The notes below the pieces were generated by a model. It worked only from the letters and a program-made list of their open reading frames with translations. It made no database searches and was not told the origin of the DNA. A DNA stretch of 64,000 bases from Macrocystis pyrifera (taxonomy: Eukaryota; Sar; Phaeophyceae; Laminariales; Laminariaceae): assembly GCA_031763025.1 (NCBI GenBank), contig JASSKH010000010.1, forward strand, positions 15,152,085 to 15,216,084. Direction: 5' to 3'. Position numbers and translations under genes: made by a program. Positions within the stretch are counted from its first letter, which is position 1. Each line of letters begins with the position of its first letter. This document shows, piece by piece, positions 57,875 through 64,000 of this stretch.

Positions 57875-59394
57875 TCAGGTGGGAGCTCTGAGAGGCCAGA
57901 GAAATACGAAGGTAGCCCCCGCTGAGAAAGAAATATATCTGAAGGAAAGTACACGTGAGCTACCCAAACAATACAGGGAACGACCACGACATCGTACCCA
58001 CCTGCGGCTGCGGGACGTCAACTTTTGGCTTTTGGGGTTGTCGCCGGGGCTTGAGAAACCCAAAGGGCTCTCTTCTTCGCTGGGCAGATTTGAGCCGGAA
58101 GGGCAAGCAGGATCGATGGGATGCCCCCTTCGTCCCACCGGAGGCCCGCCTATACTAGCTGCTGATTCGACAGATCGCCCAGAAGAAGTTCCGCCGATCG
58201 TTATCCCGCCATCGACAGCCCAGCCCCTGCGATTGTAGAAGCGCTCAAAACGCGGGAAAAGCCAGTGTTTGTAGAATTCTTCATCTTCCGCAATCCTCTG
58301 GAAATGGCAGTTGCCCTCGTCCGCGGTGATACGTCTTGCCGCTTGCTTGAGGCAGTACAGAAACATCCCTGCTGCCTTGCGGACCTGAGTGAGGTTGGAA
58401 ATGTTGAGGGAGGTCAACAATACGGTAAAGGTCCAAGGCTACCACCACACCACAAGCGCGAGCAACCTGACGACAAAAGGAAAGCATCAGGAGTGTATGC
58501 ACCGACTCACCACGAAGTTTACCACCGCTCGTGGTACCGGAGCTTTGGGGTCAACATTTGCGACGATCGAGGTGCAGGCTGATGTTGGCGAGAGGACTTC
58601 AATTTTGGCCCTGAAGGCACGCACGTCCATGCGCCCATGTCCCCATCTCTTGACCTGCGGGATCTGTACTTCCTCCCATTGGTCGACCGATCGCCCCTGG
58701 ATGAGGATGCAGTTATCCTCAAGAACGGAATCGCAACCATATGCATGAAGTACGCAGTCCCTGTAGATCACAGGCATTAACACCACCACCAAGCGACCAT
58801 ACGCAGAAAATATGCAAGGCCATCCGAGAAGATATCAGGGTAATGTGGGTTATCGTCATGCACAAAAAACAGCAGAACCTCTACTGTAGATACAAGTTTG
58901 ATAAATACCAAGCATGTGAGCTGGTGCAGTTCTAGACCCAATTTCACCAACAGCGGAGCACGTACTTTTCCCAAGCCCCCTATGCACGGCCAAAGGTCTT
59001 GGGTAGGCCATATCTACGGTCGGTTATTTGTATTCGTCAGTAAATTCCTTTGACACAGACAACGCCTACCGGCTGGCTCCCGGGATGGACATGCTGAAGT
59101 ACACCAGCAGATCCACGATGCCCAGGCGCTTGAGGAGTTTGGACGTGTCGCAAAACGGTACCCACGTGCTGAACAGATCCACCTCGCGTACAGTTGCTAT
59201 TTGGTCCATGACTCTCACGCCGTCCATGGTACCGTGCATCTTGATCCACAAGGAGCCGTCGGGGTCATGCTTGTAGGAGGTAGTGATGCCCATGAAAGTT
59301 TGGGCCAGTAACCAATCCGGCTGCATAACAAAGAAAGGAACGAAGGTTCGGTCATTTGGTGCAAGTGTACTCATTTCTCCGCCCAGGCACAATA
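57875..59394 (-). CDS. START-domain lipid-binding protein (partial model)
   Basis: Three minus-strand exons are joined by consistent phases: 59394-59070, 58760-58511 and about 58438-57875 (TGA/TAA-type stop at the end). The first gives DGSLWIKMHGTMDG, VREVDLFSTWVPFCDTSK and LVYFSMSIPG. The second gives RDCVLHAYGCDSVLEDNC, ILIQGRSVDQWEEVQIP and IVANVDPKAPVPRAVVNFV. The third adds a helix (MFLYCLKQAARR) and a longer tail. The E-V-D-L-F-x-x-W-x-P-F-C and V-A-N-V-D-P-K patterns match START domains of the kind common in stramenopiles. Such domains bind a lipid in a helix-grip pocket. Upstream exons (above 59394) and the exact C-terminus are not resolved. Donors GTAGGC and GTGAGT and acceptors CTACAG and GGTAG support the model. 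Confidence 0.75.
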
Positions 59395-59399
59395 CTGAC

Positions 59400-60600
59400 G
59401 ATACACATGTATCGACTCCAGTATATACGTACTCGTACGAAGGCAGTTTTTTCTCATTAAAGACAAGTACATACCAGGTACTGCCTGCACTGCCTTTGTA
59501 CCATTATGATATAGACCGGTTATTTGAAGTATATAGACCGGTTATGGGTCCAAGCCGAGTTTCTATTAAACAAGCCTATGTGAAGTGCACAATCATGGAA
59601 CCGACAAATATTCTGCCGGAACAACGAATGAAGGGTTTTGCTCTTGAGATACTAGGTAGTGCTGTGCTATCACAAACAAAAGCAAAGTAGACAGGGTACT
59701 TAGAGCACCCCGATTTGGGCGGACACGATAGATGTGGGCATCATGGTAGACGCGCAAGACATGCACAAGCTTTATGACGTCGCCGTGCATTAAAAAATCG
59801 TGACTTGTGATAGTTGTGTGCAATCGTGTGCTCCCTGGCGGTAGTGGCCCGCTGGGAGGTGAGGGTATGTTCCTCGTTTGATTGATGCTCGCGGCAGTAG
59901 CGTATGTAGGGTAGCTTTTCCTGTAGCTGATGGGACACAGAGCAACTTGGCCTTCTGCGGGGCACAATAACTTCGGTGTGGGTGGAGATTCGTGCTCGCC
60001 GTATGGGTCCTATTTCCTTTATGAACCGAGCGGCGTAATACCACAGTGATACGGGGAGGATAACGAAACGAGTAATCTCCCACCCTAACGACGTCCCCAC
60101 CACTGCTGACGTTTAGGGCGAACCTCCGGAAACGTACTCCAAACGATCTCCTTGGAGTACAGCGTACAGCGCTCGATACTGCTGTATGTACTTGTAGATA
60201 TGTACGGACACGATGTGTTGCCCTACGAAGGGACCCAATTTGCTGTCAAAACTCATTTCCGCCTGTACGCCTGCTTTGCGGGGCGTCGTAACTCCGTACT
60301 CCGTACACGCGTGCATATCAACCGGTACACAATACGGCATACAAGCGTGCCCGAGAAAGATTCCTGATGTACTTGGTTTTCAGGAAAAGCTACCAAACGT
60401 AAAAAATTCTTCGCCGCATACCAGATAAGTGTTTATCGCATTTTGGCGCATGCTGTGCTCGCACTTGTACTGCTGCTGCGCCGACCCAAAGTGATTGGTC
60501 AGCGAATAGTCAGCGATTGTAGGCCGAAAAGTTACATTTTCGGCGACTACACGAATCGTAAGATTTTAGGAAAAAAAATCAAGGGCGGGGGAAAAAAAAG
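59400..60600. other. No firm gene; may hold START gene 5' exons
   Basis: The START gene needs at least one upstream exon, as its first visible exon begins mid-codon. Candidate minus-strand frames at 59593-59967 and 60113-60340 show no decisive motif. Confidence 0.35.
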
Positions 60601-60609
60601 ACAAACTCT

Positions 60610-61270
60610 TCAAAGGTCGTCAGAGTCTGAGTCCGAGTCATTGGAATTCAGTCATTCACTCGCGAGTCCGAGTCATTTTGGAAGACCGAGTCCCAAGGAT
60701 ACCAGCAGCTAAAATGATGTGAGTCTTCGCGAGTCCCAAGGGTACCAGGAGCTGAAATGATTGAGTCCTCGCGATTCCCAAGGGTACTAGAAGCTGCAAA
60801 GACTCAGTCCTAGCGAGTTCCAAGCGCACTATTACGGGGGACCATAGTTAATGGGACCTACGGTGCACACAAACACCCATATATTACCATATTTTTACTA
60901 TCAATATTTGGTCCTATTTACTATGCCCCCCCGTAATAGAAGCTGAAATGAGTGAGTCCTCGCGAGCCCCAAGGGTATCAGAAGCTGAAATGATTGAGTC
61001 CTCGCGAGTACCGAGCCAAAAGGTTAACAAAAAAACACGTTCTCTCGTGTTAGTTTATCTCCCTTTACAAAAAAATCAAAAATGTTGTGAAAGTCCGAGT
61101 CCGAGTCATTGGGACTCAGTCATTGAGTCGCGAGTCCGAGTCATCTTGGAGTACCGAGTCCCAAGGACACCAAAATCTGAAATGACTGAGTCCTCGCGAG
61201 TCCAGAGGGTGCTAAAAGATGAAATGGCTGAGTCCTCACGAGCCCCAAGGTTACCAGAAGCTGAAATGAG
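60610..61270. repeat. 42-bp minisatellite (GAGTCCTCGCGAGTCCCAAG)
   Basis: Units of about 42 bp carry GAGTCCTCGCGAGTCCCAAG, then GGTACCAGAAGCTGAAATGA. They run from about 60617, are interrupted by a miniature transposon at 60832-60936, resume to about 61270, and recur at about 61835-61925. Confidence 0.85.
60832..60936. mobile_element. 105-bp TA-flanked miniature element (Tc1/mariner-like)
   Basis: Terminal inverted repeats TTACGGGGGACCATAGT and its near-complement (ACTATGCCCCCCCGTAA) bound an A/T-rich core. It is inserted within a minisatellite unit with duplicated TA on each side (60830-60831 and 60937-60938). The empty site is recognisable from neighbouring units, which makes the insertion boundary unusually clear. 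Non-autonomous. Confidence 0.8.
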
Positions 61271-61272
61271 TC

Positions 61273-61830
61273 CTAGAGGTGTTACCGTTTGGCCAATTAT
61301 CGCGGTACTTGCGAGTATTACTCGGCTTGCCAATACCCGTCACGGGTACGAGTAACACTTCATAACCGCCGAGTGTTTGGGCCCCGGGTACCCGTACACC
61401 CGGGTACCCATTGGTTTACATTGAAAATCTCGGTTATGGCAACTTATCATCCCCCAAATCACGTCGTCTGTGTAGTTTTTCGTAAATATTCTCCAGGAGA
61501 CACTCTTCAAAATGAAAATGCTGTCTCATGTCTCATGGCTCACATCTCAAACAAAACTACTAGAGGTGTTAACCCTTTGTCACTTACTCGGGTACTCGCG
61601 AGTTTTACCCGGCTTGCTAATACCCGTCATAGGTAAGGGTGGCACTTCATACTCGCCGATTTTTTGTGCCGTGGGCTCCCGGGTACCCGGGTGTCAAACG
61701 GGTACCAGGCTGTCAAACGAGTACCCGGGCACCAGCCCAATACGGCCGTCAATACTCGCGAGCACCCGGGTATATGTTTCCCAATGTTGGCGGGTACCCG
61801 TGTAAGATGGATAGTCGTCTGGTAACACCT
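61273..61830. repeat. 288-bp direct duplication, CGGGTACCCG-rich
   Basis: Blocks beginning TAGAGGTGTTA occur at about 61273 and 61561. Each is followed by CGGCTTGC.AATACCCGTCA and a cluster of CCCGGGTACCCG words. The second block is longer. Confidence 0.6.
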
Positions 61831-61929
61831 CGACTGAGTCCTCGCGAGTCCCAATGGTACCAAAAACTGATATGACTGAGTCCTCGCGAGTCGCAAGGGG
61901 AGCAGAAGCTGAAAAGATTGGTACTCACT

Positions 61930-62670
61930 GGTACTGGTACTCTGACGACTTCTACTCTTCGATGGCCTGTGATTGCCCCCTTAATGCTGTGTATGTTACG
62001 AGCAAAAGTGGACACTCGGAAACACAAAATAATAAGCATGGGTGTTTTCCCTTCTCCCCCACCAAAGATAAGTACTTACCGCCAAATAACAACTCCTGCG
62101 TAGACAGAAGCCGCGTGGTCTGTTTTCCCGTTGAGCCTCCAGGGGATTACTACCCGAAGAGCCACATACAGCAGTTTACTTGTGTACAATACCAGTAAGT
62201 TACAACCTTTGCTGTAGCTATATTGATCTCGCTGATCTTGCGGACGATGGCTAACTTCACGCCGGCGCGCCAAGGGACTAACGGTGAGGAGGTACGTACT
62301 GGTACGTAAGATGTAACTGGTACGTACGTAACCAATAAAAAAAGCGGGGTCGCAAGAGGCTGACAGCATCGGCGTGACGGTGACGGTGCACATGCGCTGG
62401 GGTATCGACGTTTCGACGTTCACCCTGACCAGGTAAACAGGTAAGTTTCTGTTGGGGAACGAAATAGATGCCGACGATTATGAGGTCGTACTCGTACCGA
62501 CACGTGCTACACAGTATTAATACTACTGTTTATATGTACTTCATACGTCGTACAGCAGCAGGCCGTGCGATACTCGTACTGCAGCAAGGAACGTTCTCTG
62601 TTTTCTATTCTAATCCGAGCGGAATATTTGAATCTCACATAAAAAAACTGACGTTCACAGGACGAGTGGG
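61930..62670. other. No firm gene
   Basis: Between the minisatellite and the unidentified exon at 62681. A minus-strand stretch near 62340-62430 could be another exon of the same gene but is unsupported by domain evidence. Confidence 0.3.
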
Positions 62671-62680
62671 GGTCACTCAC

Positions 62681-62899
62681 CGAATGCCAGTCGTCTAAAG
62701 CACCCCGGCATTCTGTAGCCCTTTGTCTGACTTGATCGAAATTAGCCTTGAGCTCTCCCCCCAGGAGGGCGCGAGCTTCCTTCACCTCCTTCCGCTCCTG
62801 TTGCCCCCCCTTTGCCAAGAATTGATCAACCCTTTCCAGTAATTCGCCCGCAACTATAAGCCGCGCTTGTTCGCGAAGCAGCCTGATTTCTGCGACAAT
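62681..62899 (-). CDS. Probable coiled-coil exon of an unidentified gene
   Basis: 219 nt in one frame (73 codons, phase 0 at both ends) lie between an acceptor (GATTGAACAG) and a strong donor (G|GTGAGT). The peptide is helical and charged, with heptad-like spacing: IVAEIRLLREQARLIVAGEL, then LERVDQFLAKGGQQERKEVK and KANFDQVRQRATECRGALDD. No family is recognised. A second possible exon upstream is at about 63005-63129 on the same strand (VIVARTQAEHVGKQTETS), but its phase does not fit a direct junction. Confidence 0.45.
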
Positions 62900-63445
62900 C
62901 TGTTCAATCGCGCAGCGATACAGCAAAACATAAGGTCAGATCAGACCTAGACTTAGCAAAATAGATGTGCACTAGACTGCTGCTGTACGGCTGTACGTAC
63001 ACACCAGGCACAGCAGCGTATACTCGTCGACAAACTCGCTGTGTGTGTCGAGGAAATCAAGTCATTTGGCGTTTCAGATGTTTCTGTTTGTTTGCCCACA
63101 TGCTCTGCTTGCGTGCGAGCCACAATCACCTGTAAAATGTTTTTGGGCGAGACCACCGGAGAAAAGGAGCTATTCCCCTCCCCCATGTCCACTCTGTGCT
63201 CAGCCAACAAACGAATTAAAGGGCCAGATGCTCCCTGTCTCTAGTCGGTACTCGTAGGACCGAACCCCAGTGTTTACATAAATCCGTTTTGTGCGAACGT
63301 ACACAAGATTTTTTTTCATTTTTTTTCATGTCGGAGTTCCACGTATAAGATGGCTGTACCAAGGGGGTTTAGGGTGAATATTGGTTCGTGGCGGAGGTTT
63401 GATCGGCTCAGAGGCCCGGTTAGCGACTACCATCGGTTAAGCATC

Positions 63446-63984
63446 ATGGTGAGATCACCCTGAAGGGGTTCATACATCAGTCTAAGGTCGTCGGATGTGG
63501 CATGCGGAGCACACTCCTGTCAAAGTATTATGTTCTAGGTGTTCTATTATGTTTTTCGCACAGCAGGCGGTACGAGCACTCCGGTAAGCTGTCTACGTAA
63601 CGCTGCTCGCCCAGCCTTGGGTTATTGAAGACCATACAAGCTTACTAATGTGCAGCCTTCTCACCCTTCCTTCTCGACCGATGTTTGTCTACATGGATGC
63701 TTGCCGCCTTGGTCGTTGCCTTCGTGTAGGGTGTCCGCACGAAGACGGTGAAGAAGTCGGCACGAGCCATCATCGAGAAGTACTACTCTCGTCTGACCTT
63801 GGACTTCCACACGAACAAGCGTGTGTGCGATGAGGTCGCGATCATTCCATCTAAGCGTATGCGTAACAAGATCGCAGGCTTTGTCACCCACCTGATGAAG
63901 CGCATCCAGAGGGGGCCCGTGCCCGGAATTTCTCTCAAGTTGCAGGAGGAGGAGCGGGAGAGGCGCATGGACTTCGTGCCGGAG
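63446..63984 (+). CDS. RPS17: 40S ribosomal protein eS17 (RPS17), 5' part
   Basis: Exon 1 is modelled as the ATG alone (63446-63448) followed at once by a GTGAGA donor. Exon 2 is 63730-63984 (85 codons), and a third exon must lie beyond the window after the GTATGA donor. The protein reads [56 protein letters not shown] and [16 protein letters not shown]. These are the conserved core of eS17, a small-subunit protein of the 40S head/beak side. About 86 of roughly 130-140 residues are present. The 281-bp intron after the start codon is typical of ribosomal protein genes in several lineages. The ATG placement is inferred from the donor directly behind it; the missing third residue (usually MGRV or MGKV) leaves some doubt. 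Confidence 0.92.
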
Positions 63985-64000
63985 GTATGACATATTTTGC

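Noticed and set aside
1-64000. CRISPR array or bacterial operon
   Set aside because: Introns, LTR retrotransposons and eukaryotic ribosomal and DDB1 genes show nuclear eukaryotic DNA; the tandem repeats lack unique spacers of constant length.

Overview
This window is nuclear DNA from a eukaryote. Host genes have many short exons with GT-AG introns, the longest being a 15-exon DDB1, and are scattered through a sea of transposable elements, fold-back elements and tandem repeats. Interstitial CCCTAA/CCCGAA tracts, a stramenopile-like START-domain protein, intron sizes of about 0.14-0.8 kb and abundant CTG/CAG triplet repeats would fit a photosynthetic stramenopile such as a brown alga. That assignment is an inference and I cannot prove it from the sequence alone.

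Layout. 0-6 kb: a LINE-tail-like fragment, a 186-bp tandem repeat with coding-like periodicity, fragments of a small LTR family, and a 2-kb degenerate GATCTG satellite. 5.95-13.85 kb: a Ty1/Copia element with two apparently identical 514-bp LTRs and a 5-bp target duplication, so a very recent insertion, landed in a CAG-rich tandem repeat. 14-17.2 kb: triplet-rich duplications, telomere-like repeats and a 0.6-kb fold-back element. 17.2-26.8 kb: a LINE-tail fragment and a Ty3/Gypsy element with gag zinc knuckle, an unusual NADAR (ADP-ribose/N-glycosidase family) domain, protease, RT, RNase H, a 126-bp tandem-repeat spacer, integrase, a chromodomain and a Tudor-like tail. 27-46 kb: a solo LTR, the small OST5/TMEM258 gene on the minus strand, tRNA-like repeats, a hAT relic and a family of DNA-transposon derivatives with GGCCGTTTC ends. 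46.9-55.8 kb: the complete DDB1 gene. 57.9-59.4 kb: a START-domain gene on the minus strand. 60.6-61.9 kb: a 42-bp minisatellite interrupted by a TA-flanked miniature element. 62.7-63.1 kb: probable exons of an unidentified minus-strand gene. 63.4 kb to the end: the 5' part of ribosomal protein eS17.

The four recognised host genes are unrelated housekeeping functions: CUL4 ubiquitin ligase adaptor, oligosaccharyltransferase subunit, lipid-binding START protein and ribosomal protein. There is no operon-like organisation. The most unusual item is the NADAR domain carried between gag and protease of the Gypsy element. It suggests a retroelement that may remove ADP-ribose marks or process nucleotide glycosides.
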